Of a stretch of DNA of 14,475 bases, positions 7,271 through 14,336 are shown piece after piece. Origin of the DNA: CAKUIA01 sp034180465 (GTDB taxonomy: Bacteria; Verrucomicrobiota; Verrucomicrobiia; Opitutales; Intestinicryptomonadaceae); the NCBI GenBank assembly GCA_034180465.1, contig JAXFOH010000081.1, positions 1-14,475 on the forward strand. The letters run 5' to 3'. The notes under the pieces were generated by a model, which saw only the letters and a program-made list of their open reading frames with translations, was not told the origin of the DNA and searched no databases. Position numbers and translations under genes: made by a program. Position 1 is the first letter of the stretch, and each line of letters opens with the position of its first letter.

Positions 7271-8542
7271 ATGTTAAGACGCAGCTTTTTAATATCGTCG
7301 GCTCTTTTGGCGTGCGCAAACGCCTTTGCCACCCAAAAGTATATCGAAAAGGACGGCGAATTTAAGATTTTGGGTACCCCCTACATTGTAGGAGGGGGTA
7401 CTTCATGCGCCAACATTATTTTTGCGGCAAACAAAATTTCGCTTGCCGACATTTATATATCCAGCCAGCAAGATCCCGATTTTAAAGAGCCGAAGGCGTT
7501 TTTTCAGTCGTCTACTACGGGCAAAAAGCATGCGGGAACCATACACAATGTTAGAGTTTATGGGCTTAAGGCGGGAATGCGTTACACCGTAAAAATAGTG
7601 GCAAAAGAGCTTGTTCAATATTGGAATTGGAAATGGAAAAAGGGCGAGGGCTACGGCGAAATCTATTTGGGTAAAATTATAGAGCAAACCAAAAACCCCG
7701 ATGGCGGCGAAATTGCGTTTACTACAACAAGCGCAAAAAACAAGGTCTTAAAGTTTGCCGTTTTAAACGACACCCACGAAAGGCCCAAGGTTATAAATTC
7801 GCTTATGGACGCTTTGCCCAAAGACTACGAGTTTTTGATTATGAACGGCGATATGCTAGACTATATAGGCGACGAGCGAAAACTGTTTAGGAATTTGGTA
7901 GACCCAGTCGCCAAAAATCTGAACTGCCAAAAACCGGTATATTTCCTTAGGGGCAACCACGAAACGCGCGGCAAACAGGCCGAAGATTTTTACACATATT
8001 TCCCCACAAAAAGCGGAAAAACCTACTACGCTTTTAGGGCGGGCCCCGTGTTTTTTCTGTGCCTAGACTTGTGCGAAGACAAGCCCGACGATTCCTGGGA
8101 AGGCAGGTTTTTAAACGACTTTACCCATTATAGAAACACGGAATTTAAATGGGTTAAAGACGTTGTAAACAGCCCCGCTTTTAAGGAGGCAAAATGCAGA
8201 ATTGTAGTTCAGCATATTCCACCGGCGATGGATTATATGGCTTATAGAACAAAGAACGACACGCATTTCGATTCTTTGCTAAAAGACAAAAACATAAATC
8301 TAATGCTGTGTGCGCATATGCATAAATACTACTATGTGCCTGCCAATGCCGACCAAATGGAAATCTACAAAGACGGCAAATATAAAAGCAAAATTGCAAA
8401 CGAAAACAAAACTTTGCCATTTCCCATCATAGTAAATTCGAACAACGAATCTATGTATGTTTCGGTAGAAAACGAAATTAAGGTAGATTTTTACGGGCAA
8501 AACGGCAACAAGAGCCGCGAAAGCCTGACGTTTAAGCTGTAA
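7271..8542 (+). CDS. Exported calcineurin-like metallophosphoesterase
   Basis: A 423-residue protein with a signal peptide (MLRRSFLISSALLACANAFA, cleavage after residue 20). A beta-rich N-terminal part, about 30-155, looks like the Fn3-type domain of purple-acid-phosphatase relatives. The catalytic domain runs from about 160 to 370 with the dimetal motifs in order: D167-x-H169, G193-D194, G228-N-H-E231, H315 in VVQHIPP, and H349-x-H351. The last is AHMH instead of the usual GHxH; both His ligands remain, so activity is expected. Such enzymes hydrolyse phosphomono- or diesters in the periplasm or outside the cell. It starts 3 nt after the lipoprotein paralog and is closed by a terminator. The context suggests it acts on a phosphorylated glycan or on phosphate released with it, but that is inference. 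Confidence 0.88.
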   Translation: MLRRSFLISSALLACANAFATQKYIEKDGEFKILGTPYIVGGGTSCANIIFAANKISLADIYISSQQDPDFKEPKAFFQSSTTGKKHAGTIHNVRVYGLKAGMRYTVKIVAKELVQYWNWKWKKGEGYGEIYLGKIIEQTKNPDGGEIAFTTTSAKNKVLKFAVLNDTHERPKVINSLMDALPKDYEFLIMNGDMLDYIGDERKLFRNLVDPVAKNLNCQKPVYFLRGNHETRGKQAEDFYTYFPTKSGKTYYAFRAGPVFFLCLDLCEDKPDDSWEGRFLNDFTHYRNTEFKWVKDVVNSPAFKEAKCRIVVQHIPPAMDYMAYRTKNDTHFDSLLKDKNINLMLCAHMHKYYYVPANADQMEIYKDGKYKSKIANENKTLPFPIIVNSNNESMYVSVENEIKVDFYGQNGNKSRESLTFKL

Positions 8543-8564
8543 GTATTTACCGCAAAAAATTTGC

Positions 8565-8593
8565 AAAAGCTCCTAAATATGGGGGCTTTTTTT
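8565..8593 (+). terminator. Intrinsic terminator after the phosphoesterase
   Basis: A 9-bp stem (8565-8573 with 8582-8590, arms AAAAGCTCC and GGGGCTTTT, one G-U pair), an 8-nt loop and a T tract ending at 8593. It is 22 nt past the stop codon. Confidence 0.85.
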
Positions 8594-8645
8594 GTGCCAC
8601 AATGTATTTTTGCAAGGGTTTGTTTTTCGCAAAAATGCCCGTTTT

Positions 8646-8665
8646 ATACGCAAATATGTGCGTAT
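8646..8665 (+). promoter_or_regulatory. 20-bp dyad: operator or back-up terminator
   Basis: ATACGCA (8646-8652) and TGCGTAT (8659-8665) are perfect inverted arms, and the centre ATAT is itself palindromic, so only one base pair breaks the symmetry. As RNA it would form a 7-bp hairpin followed by TTTTCTTTTTT, so it could be a second terminator for the upstream operon. As DNA it could be a binding site. It lies about 43 bp upstream of the first AAGTTA box. Confidence 0.45.
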
Positions 8666-8707
8666 TTTTCTTTTTTAGGCAGTTTAAAGATATGTATTTT
8701 TGCTTGA

Positions 8708-8758
8708 AAGTTAGATAACATTAACTTTTTCTCTTGACAAGTTAGATGAATATAACTT
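8708..8758 (+). promoter_or_regulatory. Twin palindromic operator over the feo promoter
   Basis: Two 20-bp sites share the pattern AAGTTA-GAT-N5-TAACTT: box 1 at 8708-8727 and box 2 at 8739-8758. Each has perfect 6-bp inverted arms around 8 nt. The box starts are 31 bp apart, about three helical turns. A perfect TTGACA (8734-8739) lies between and touches box 2, whose body fills the -35/-10 spacer; TTTATC at 8758-8763 or TATAAC at 8751-8756 are the -10 candidates. This is the layout expected for a metal-dependent repressor of Fe(II) uptake. The sequence is not a standard Fur box; the inner TTAG resembles DtxR/IdeR half-sites. Confidence 0.65.
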
Positions 8759-8851
8759 TTATCTACGGCAAAATTTAAAAAAGTGTAAAATTGCCCGCTT
8801 AAAAGGCGAGTTTTGCCGCTTCATAAAAAATTTTCAACATCAATTAAAAAA

Positions 8852-9121
8852 ATGAAAGCAAGCATGGACGTAGTGTCCGACAAAAAACAAAACAAAAGCT
8901 TGGCCGACCTTAAAGTTGGCGAAAGCTGCAAAATTCTAAGGATAATCCCACAGGCGCGCGGCGAAAAAAAGTTCTCCGACGTGGGGCTTGTTCCTGGAAC
9001 CGAACTTATAATGGAGGCAAAAGCTCCGTTCGGCGGGCTTATAAGGGTTAAAGTTATGGAAACAAGCATGGCTTTGCATAAAGACGACGCAAAAAATATT
9101 CTTATAGAAGGCAACAAGTAA
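8852..9121 (+). CDS. feoA: Ferrous iron transport protein A
   Basis: A small SH3-like cytoplasmic protein that assists FeoB in Fe(II) uptake. The FeoA core runs from SLADLKVGESCKILRI through GLVPGTELIMEAKAPFGG to MALHKDDAKNILIE, about 70 residues as usual for the family. The start is uncertain. The frame is open to a TTG at 8813, but the ATG at 8852 gives 89 residues and the ATG at 8864 gives 85; none has a clear Shine-Dalgarno. I prefer 8852 because the segment upstream is AT-rich and leader-like. The stop codon is one base before the feoB start, indicating translational coupling. Expression is probably iron-controlled through the twin operator about 95 bp upstream. Confidence 0.93.
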   Translation: MKASMDVVSDKKQNKSLADLKVGESCKILRIIPQARGEKKFSDVGLVPGTELIMEAKAPFGGLIRVKVMETSMALHKDDAKNILIEGNK

Positions 9122-9122
9122 T

Positions 9123-11423
9123 ATGAAAAAAATTAAGGCGGCTTTAGTCGGTAATCCAAATTGCGGCAAAACCTCCATTTTCAACATATTAACGGGGGCT
9201 CGCCAGCATGTTGGAAACTACCCGGGCGTTACAGTGGAAAGCAAGTCGGGCGAGTTTAAACTCGGCGAATATGACATCGAGCTAGTAGACTTGCCCGGCG
9301 TATATTCGCTGTCGTCGGGGTCTCCCGAAGAAGCCGTAGTTTTCGACGAACTTACAAAGCCCGGCATCGACATTCTAATTAACATTGTAGACTCGTCGAT
9401 TCCGCGCAGAAGCATGTATTTAACAACACAGTTGGCCGAATTGCACATCCCGATGCTTATTGTGTTCAATATGTCCGACGACGCAAAGCGCAAGGGCTTA
9501 AAATTCGACATTCCAAAACTGGAAAAATATTTCGGTTCGCCTATAGCCCAGTGCATAGGCCGCAAAGCCGGCGGGGTGACCGAGCTTGTCGAAAAACTTT
9601 CGGGCGTGCTAAAAACGCTCGAAACCCACGGCGTTCCAATGCTTTCGTACGGCGGCGATATAGACGATTCCATAAAGGATGTTGCCGATAAGATAGACGC
9701 TTTGCACATAGAAAAATACGCTCATATTCCTTCCAGATTCTTTGCAATTAAGCTTTTGGAAGACGACAGCTGCGTAAAGAAAATAGAAGACTTTACTCCC
9801 GTTCACGACGAGGTAAACGCCCAGATAAAGCACCTATACAACATTCACGCAATAGAGGCCGCCAGCTTTATGGCCGATCGCCGCTATGCAATGCTTTCGG
9901 GTGCTTTCCGCGACGCCATTTCTATGACGGGCGAAAAACGCCGCGAAATTTCCGACAAAATTGACAACGTAATGACCAACAAGTTCTTGGGGTTGCCCAT
10001 ATTCTTGGCAATCATATATGTTACTTTCTATTTTACGTTTACCTGCGCCGACCCCTTTATGGGAATGATAGAAGACTTTTTCGGCTACTTGTCCGACCTA
10101 GTTAAAAATTCGTGGAGCGAAGAAAGCTTTCCGTATCTTAGAAGCCTTGTAACCGACGGTATCATAGGCGGTGTAGGCGGCGTTTTGGTATTCTTGCCAA
10201 ACATCTTATTCTTATTCTTTGCAATAGCCATTTTGGAAGACAGCGGCTATATGTCAAGGGCTGCCTTTGTAATGGACGGCGTTATGCGCGAGTTCGGCCT
10301 GCAGGGGCGTTCGTTTGTGCCGCTAATTTTGGGCTTCGGATGCAACGTTCCAGCCATTATGGCAACTCGCTGCATAGAATCCGAAAAAGACCGCAAAACA
10401 ACAATTATGGTTTTGCCGTTGATGAGCTGTGGCGCAAGACTTCCCATTTATGCCCTGATTATTCCCGCATTCTTTGCGGCTAAGTATCAGGCGTTTATTA
10501 TGTGGTTGGTGTACCTAATAGGCGTGGTTGTTGCCTTGGTTGCAGCCCGCATAATGAAAAGCACCATATTTAAGGGCGACGGTGAAGTATATCTAATGGA
10601 ATTGCCCCCCTACAGAATGCCCACAATTAAAAGCCTTTTGCTGCACATGTGGGACAGAGGTAAAATGTATTTGCACAAAGCAGGTACCATAATCTTGGCA
10701 ACTTCAATATTGTTGTACATTGCAAACACCTACCCCGAAAAGACGGAGTTTTCGAAAGACTACGACGCCCAGGCCGAAGCCGTTCAAAAGTCGGCTGCAA
10801 TAGACGCGGCAAAATTGGCGGTAATTTCGCCCTTGTTGGATAAGGAGGAAATTGCCGAAGTGAAAGAAAGCTCGGCCCTTTCCGGAGAAATGCTTGAAAA
10901 GCTTTCCGCAAACAAGTCGCTTAACGCTGCCCAAAAGGCAATTGTAGACGCCCAAGCCGAAGCCGCCGAAAAGGCAACGGCCCTCGAAAACGAAAAGGCT
11001 GCCGAAGCTATGGAATATACAATTTCAGGCAGAGTAGGTAAATTCCTTGAGCCGGTATTCCGCCCAATAGGTTTCGACTGGAAACTTACAACGGCTTCCA
11101 TTGGCGCATTGGCGGCAAAAGAGGTGTTTGTTTCGCAGTTGGGCATTCTTTATGCCGAAGGCGAAGCCGACGAAGAATGCGTTCCCCTTCGCGAAAGATT
11201 GGCCTCTGCCTATACTCCGCTTCAGGGCTTTTGCATAATGATATTCTGCCTAATGTCTATCCCCTGCTTGGCTACATTGGCGGTTATCAAAAGAGAGCTT
11301 AACTCGTGGTCTATGGCAATAATCGAAGCAATAGGGTTGTTCGCTCTGGCATACGCCTTCACATTTGTGGTATACCACATAGGTCTTATATTCGATTTAG
11401 GCACAAAAATTATAGGGGGCTAA
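9123..11423 (+). CDS. feoB: Ferrous iron transporter B
   Basis: A 766-residue inner-membrane Fe(II) transporter with an N-terminal G domain. G1 is GNPNCGKT (10-17), G2 is the Thr in NYPGVTVE (T37), G3 is DLPG (56-59) and G4 is NMSD (116-119). A helical bundle follows, and the membrane part starts near residue 285 (FLGLPIFLAIIYVTFYF). The two Gate domains are recognisable, including GFGCNVPAIMATR and LMSCGARLPIY, whose Cys residues are conserved in the family. Between the Gate halves, at about residues 540-630, sits an Ala/Glu/Lys-rich segment that looks helical and coiled-coil-forming (several AEAAEKA-like stretches). It is longer than the loop in E. coli FeoB. It is coupled to feoA with a 1-nt gap and followed after 4 nt by a Cys-rich small protein. 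Confidence 0.98.
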   Translation: MKKIKAALVGNPNCGKTSIFNILTGARQHVGNYPGVTVESKSGEFKLGEYDIELVDLPGVYSLSSGSPEEAVVFDELTKPGIDILINIVDSSIPRRSMYLTTQLAELHIPMLIVFNMSDDAKRKGLKFDIPKLEKYFGSPIAQCIGRKAGGVTELVEKLSGVLKTLETHGVPMLSYGGDIDDSIKDVADKIDALHIEKYAHIPSRFFAIKLLEDDSCVKKIEDFTPVHDEVNAQIKHLYNIHAIEAASFMADRRYAMLSGAFRDAISMTGEKRREISDKIDNVMTNKFLGLPIFLAIIYVTFYFTFTCADPFMGMIEDFFGYLSDLVKNSWSEESFPYLRSLVTDGIIGGVGGVLVFLPNILFLFFAIAILEDSGYMSRAAFVMDGVMREFGLQGRSFVPLILGFGCNVPAIMATRCIESEKDRKTTIMVLPLMSCGARLPIYALIIPAFFAAKYQAFIMWLVYLIGVVVALVAARIMKSTIFKGDGEVYLMELPPYRMPTIKSLLLHMWDRGKMYLHKAGTIILATSILLYIANTYPEKTEFSKDYDAQAEAVQKSAAIDAAKLAVISPLLDKEEIAEVKESSALSGEMLEKLSANKSLNAAQKAIVDAQAEAAEKATALENEKAAEAMEYTISGRVGKFLEPVFRPIGFDWKLTTASIGALAAKEVFVSQLGILYAEGEADEECVPLRERLASAYTPLQGFCIMIFCLMSIPCLATLAVIKRELNSWSMAIIEAIGLFALAYAFTFVVYHIGLIFDLGTKIIGG

Positions 11424-11427
11424 TTAT

Positions 11428-11607
11428 ATGGAAAGGGGTCTTACAATAGTTGTGGCTTTGTTGGCGGCCGTCGGCATCTTGATTGTGACGAAAAAATTAA
11501 ATAAAGGCCGCAATAGCCAGTGTTCTTCGTGTTCGGGCGGTTGCTGCTCGTGCTCGAAGGGCAAAGAACCGAAAAAAGTTAAAACTTGGGCGGCAAAAGA
11601 CGAATAA
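11428..11607 (+). CDS. FeoB-associated Cys-rich membrane protein
   Basis: A 59-residue protein 4 nt after feoB. Residues 4-20 form one transmembrane helix (GLTIVVALLAAVGILIV). A basic stretch, the Cys cluster C32-x2-C35-x3-C39-C40-x-C42, and a Lys-rich tail ending AAKDE follow. This matches the known family of small Cys-rich proteins found next to feoB in many anaerobes, which are thought to bind Fe(II) or a metal cluster near the FeoB cytoplasmic face. The function is not settled in the literature I know. It takes the third position that FeoC holds in enterobacteria but is unrelated to FeoC, which is a winged-helix protein. The start codon lies in TATATGG with no strong Shine-Dalgarno. It is the last gene of the operon. 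Confidence 0.9.
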   Translation: MERGLTIVVALLAAVGILIVTKKLNKGRNSQCSSCSGGCCSCSKGKEPKKVKTWAAKDE

Positions 11608-11634
11608 AAAAATTTCATAATCTATCGTAATAGC

Positions 11635-11663
11635 AAGCTCCCCGAATTTTCGGGGGGCTTTTT
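11635..11663 (+). terminator. Intrinsic terminator of the feo operon
   Basis: A 10-bp stem (AGCTCCCCGA pairing with TCGGGGGGCT, one G-U pair), a 4-nt loop and a T5 tract ending at 11663, lying 28 nt after the last stop. The gene on the other strand ends at 11692, so it separates convergent units. On the minus strand it lacks a good T run and would work poorly. Confidence 0.9.
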
Positions 11664-11691
11664 GCGGGTAAAAGTCAGTTATTTTGCCGCT

Positions 11692-12642
11692 CTATTTCGT
11701 AAATACGGCAAAGGCAACCGCCGCAATGATTATAATCGAGCCAATAAGCCTTTTTGCCGCCGACGAGGAATTTAATTCGGCAATTCCTCTTAGCGTTTTC
11801 CCTAAAATAAACACCAAAACAACAGAAATTACCCCGCGCATATTGTAGAGAATATTGCAAAGGGCGGCTCCCACACCCTCCCTTATCGCATAGAACATAA
11901 ATATGCTTTCGATTGCCATAATTAGGGCAGCAGCCGCGCAAAGCAAAAGGCTTTTTTTGTCGGCCTTTTTAAGCTCTTTAGTAAACTTAGGCAAAAACGG
12001 AAACGACGAAACCAAAACCGAAATAGACGAAATTGCCAGCATATGCCACGGCGAAAAGTCGGCGGAAAATGTTTGTATTAAAACGTCGGCCGCTGCATAC
12101 GAAGTGCACGCCAACAACGCCAACACCAGCGTTATTGCAAACTTTTTGCTTTTTAAAGAGCTTTTATCGAAACCCATAAGGAAAACCGCAAAGCAACACG
12201 CAAAGCCCGCAATGTACATGGGCGTTGTAAGAACCGCCCCAATAAGAAAGTGCGCAAAAACAAATACAATTAAAACCTTTACGCCCATAATTGGCGTCAT
12301 TAGCGAAACTTCGCCCTTTTGCGCGCAAATAAAGGTTGCAATGTTTGCCAACCCCCAAAATACGCCAATAAGCACGGGTTCCCAAAGCTTGTGCAAATTA
12401 ACATTGCCGCCCAAAAACAGCGCGGGCGCAAAAACCGCGCACATGGCCGCATTGTTTAATATCAAAGCCCCCACGCCCGACATTTTGCCGAACGAGGAAT
12501 ACTCCTTTACCAGAATAACGCTAACGCTATATAACGCCGCTGCAATTAAAGGTAAAAACATTAACATAAACCGCGAAATAAAACCCCCTTTGCCCGCAAA
12601 ATCAAGCAAAAGAATTTTATTTTTAAGGGGCGTTTCCGCCAA
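11692..12642 (-). CDS. EamA/DMT-family membrane transporter
   Basis: A 316-residue polytopic protein with about ten hydrophobic helices arranged as two similar halves, as in drug/metabolite transporters of the EamA type. The first helix starts near FMLMFLPLIAAALYSVSVIL (residues 25-45). The junction between halves is the basic stretch KSSLKSKKFA near the middle. A PIMGVKVLIVFVFA segment near the end of the first half fits the family. The substrate cannot be read from sequence; members export amino acids, nucleosides, sugars or drugs. The chosen start overlaps the end of the upstream broken gene by 20 nt. A start at Met26 or Met28 would avoid the overlap and remove a hydrophilic 25-residue leader. 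It lies last in the fur-like cluster on the minus strand. Confidence 0.85.
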   Translation of the reverse strand: MAETPLKNKILLLDFAGKGGFISRFMLMFLPLIAAALYSVSVILVKEYSSFGKMSGVGALILNNAAMCAVFAPALFLGGNVNLHKLWEPVLIGVFWGLANIATFICAQKGEVSLMTPIMGVKVLIVFVFAHFLIGAVLTTPMYIAGFACCFAVFLMGFDKSSLKSKKFAITLVLALLACTSYAAADVLIQTFSADFSPWHMLAISSISVLVSSFPFLPKFTKELKKADKKSLLLCAAAALIMAIESIFMFYAIREGVGAALCNILYNMRGVISVVLVFILGKTLRGIAELNSSSAAKRLIGSIIIIAAVAFAVFTK

Positions 12643-13624
12643 AAAACAGGCGTTTTATGTTTTCTATTTGTTTTGAATCGTTAGATTTTTTTATGAAATT
12701 TATAAGATTGTTGCGCGAAACATTGTCTAAAGCGCGGGTGCTTAAAATCCTCTCGATTTCTGAAAAATCAAAATTTGGCTTAGCTTGCTTTTCGTTGCGG
12801 GCAAAATGCAGTTCGGCAGACGCATAATAGTTGTTCGAGTTCGAAAATACCTCATAATTGCAGCCGTCTTTATTCAGCTTGTTGTGGGCTTTTATAAGCA
12901 ATGTATATGTTCTTACATGGTTTGTTATTGTAATCGGCAGGCTGCCGCCGTCCAGGCAAACGCCGCCTTCGTAATAAATTTTGTAGGTGTTGCAGGCTTT
13001 TTTGAACACTTCAAATACAACGGGTTCTTTTGCTTTTGCTGTAGGCAAAGGCGGGTTGTTGCAATCTTTTGTCTCTAAAAATTTGGCGCGCCATTTTTCG
13101 ACTAGCTCGGCTTTCTTTGCCCCGTCTAAAAAGCCCGCTTTCGATTCTTCGCAGTACGAAACGCTTGTGTCAGAAACATATTCAACATATCGCGCCAGTT
13201 AAATATCGTCGCCTTGCATTAAAAACATATTAGCCTTTAAGGCGTCGAACAAAACCATTATTTGTCCGTTTGGCAATTTTACTTTTTTTGATTCATCGGT
13301 ATCTACACTTCCTAAAATCAGCTTTAAAATTTGGTTTAGCTGAAATTGGTAGCGCAGGCTAAATCGGTGCTTGTCGGCATCTTTAGCCAACCCCCTTAGG
13401 CACAAAAACAAAAACTCGGTATTTTCGCTTTCTGTTGGTGCAAAGATTTCGTTGCCGCCATTGTTATATAGCATACAAAAAGCCTCGCGTACATTGTCGG
13501 TGTTGTTGGGGCTTTGCAAATACTCTTTTGCTCAAAGCTTAATATCTTTTGGCACTCTTGCAGAAAGCGGGACAAAAAACACTGCATAAGTTAAAAACAA
13601 AAAGAATTTCGGCAGTGTTTTCAT
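12623..13624 (-). pseudogene. Exported protein of unknown function, broken by two in-frame stops
   Basis: One reading frame runs 334 codons from the ATG at 13624-13622 to the TAA at 12623, without any frameshift, but is cut by TGA at 13534-13532 (codon 31) and TAA at 13201-13199 (codon 142). The N-terminus MKTLPKFFLFLTYAVFFVPLSA is a typical signal peptide, so the intact product would be exported, about 310 mature residues. The segments after each stop remain coding-like: NTDNVREAFCMLYNNGG and so on, then LARYVEYVSDTSVSYCEES, continuing to a 141-residue open tail. I do not recognise the family. Both stops could arise from single C-to-T changes (CGA, CAA). It begins 14 nt after the Fur-family gene and its end overlaps the transporter start, so it sits inside the same operon. 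A recent pseudogene is the simplest reading; sequencing error or recoding are the alternatives. Confidence 0.8.
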
Positions 13625-13638
13625 TCGTTTTATAATTC

Positions 13639-14094
13639 CTATTCTTTAGCTTTTTGGCACTCGGGGCAAATTCCGTATACTGTAACAGAGCTTATACTGA
13701 CGTTTTTTAGTGTTTTCGGCGCGCTAACGCCAAAGCTTTTTACGTCTATAATCCTGCCGCATTGCGAGCAAACAAAATGGTCGTGAACCGTCTTTGCCGA
13801 TTCGTATTTCATTACGCCCCTAATATCCATCCTGCGTATATTGCCCGTTCGCTCAAGGTCTGCCAAAACGCGGTAAAGGCTCTCTTCTTTAATGGATGGC
13901 AGCTTTTTGCGAATTTGTCTAAACACGTCGTCTACGCTAATGTGTATGTCCCCGTGATAAAACAATTCGAACACGGCGCGGCGTGGGACAGTTTTTTTTA
14001 GTCCGTTTGCTTTGCAGTAGTCGTAAAATGCCTTTGATATAGCGTCCATCGGGGGTATCTTAAGTTCTTCTTTTTGAAGGTGCCAAATTTGCAT
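13639..14094 (-). CDS. Fur-family metal-dependent transcription regulator
   Basis: A 151-residue protein with a winged helix in the first half (GLKKTVPRRAVFELF, then recognition-helix region ESLYRVLADLERTGNIRR) and a metal-binding dimerisation half. Cys pairs C109-x2-C112 and C143-x2-C146 form the structural zinc site of Fur/Zur/PerR proteins, and V-HDH-F (H104, H106) matches the family's regulatory metal site. The recognition helix has SLYR where most relatives have TVYR. Fur, Zur and PerR cannot be told apart by eye. The start could be Met1 at 14094, which lies in the TATATG context common here, or Met16 at 14049, which gives the more usual length and N-terminus. It is the first gene of the minus-strand cluster, and it may control the feo operon 5 kb away, though no copy of the feo palindrome is seen at its own promoter. 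Confidence 0.92.
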   Translation of the reverse strand: MQIWHLQKEELKIPPMDAISKAFYDYCKANGLKKTVPRRAVFELFYHGDIHISVDDVFRQIRKKLPSIKEESLYRVLADLERTGNIRRMDIRGVMKYESAKTVHDHFVCSQCGRIIDVKSFGVSAPKTLKNVSISSVTVYGICPECQKAKE

Positions 14095-14336
14095 ATAATT
14101 GCAAGATAAAAACTAACCCCGAAAACACTTTTTATAAAAACAAAAAATTGACTTTGTTGCAGAGAGTATAAAAATTTGCATCGCTATGTTGATGTTGCTA
14201 GAGTTGGTTTTTGTATTGTTTGGGCTTTCGTGGTTAGCACAAATTCTCTGCAAAAAAGTTGCGCTCAAAAATTCAAAAATGAAAAGGTAGATTTTTTGTT
14301 TGAAAGCAAAATCGGCTTCGTATAGATAAGCTCTAT
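14095..14336 (+). other. Intergenic region between divergent genes, AT-rich
   Basis: No gene is supported in these 242 bases. The region must hold the promoters of the Fur-family gene (minus) and of the exported protein (plus). A TATAAA at 14168-14173 and a weak TTGAAA (14300-14305) with TATAGA (14321-14326, 15-bp spacer) are the only plus-strand promoter candidates I see. The part from 14157 to 14253 can fold as RNA and is listed separately. Confidence 0.6.
14157..14253 (+). ncRNA. Candidate structured RNA or leader (three-way junction)
   Basis: Nested complementary segments occur in consistent order. TTGCAGAG (14157-14164) pairs with CTCTGCAA (14246-14253). After an 8-nt bulge, AATTTG (14173-14178) pairs with CAAATT (14240-14245). 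Inside, CATC (14179-14182) pairs with GATG (14191-14194), and TGCTA (14196-14200) pairs with TAGCA (14235-14239). The helices abut with almost no unpaired bases at the junction. It matches no RNA family I recognise, and the strand and expression are unknown. It could also be a chance fold of AT-rich DNA. Confidence 0.3.

Noticed and set aside
8602..8718. A 38-codon ORF (MYFCKGLFFAKM...) upstream of feoA
   Set aside because: It is Phe/Tyr/Cys-rich, made largely from T-tracts and a 12-nt repeat (ATGTATTTTTGC at 8602 and 8692), spans the 20-bp dyad and ends inside an operator box.
8813..8851. TTG start for feoA at 8813
   Set aside because: It adds 13 residues outside the FeoA core with no ribosome-binding site; the ATG codons at 8852 or 8864 are more likely.
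11903..12676. 257-codon plus-strand ORF opposite the DMT transporter
   Set aside because: It is antisense to a clear multi-helix transporter, with a composition typical of a shadow frame and no domain.
13532..13534. Selenocysteine or reassigned TGA in the broken exported gene
   Set aside because: The same frame also has an in-frame TAA, no stem-loop typical of a SECIS element stands out, and a signal-peptide-adjacent Sec has no support; pseudogenisation is simpler.
13546..13565. Sigma-54 promoter-like TTGGCAC...TTGC near 13548-13560
   Set aside because: The distance between the GG and GC elements is 7 nt rather than the required 10, and the site lies inside the broken gene pointing away from any start.
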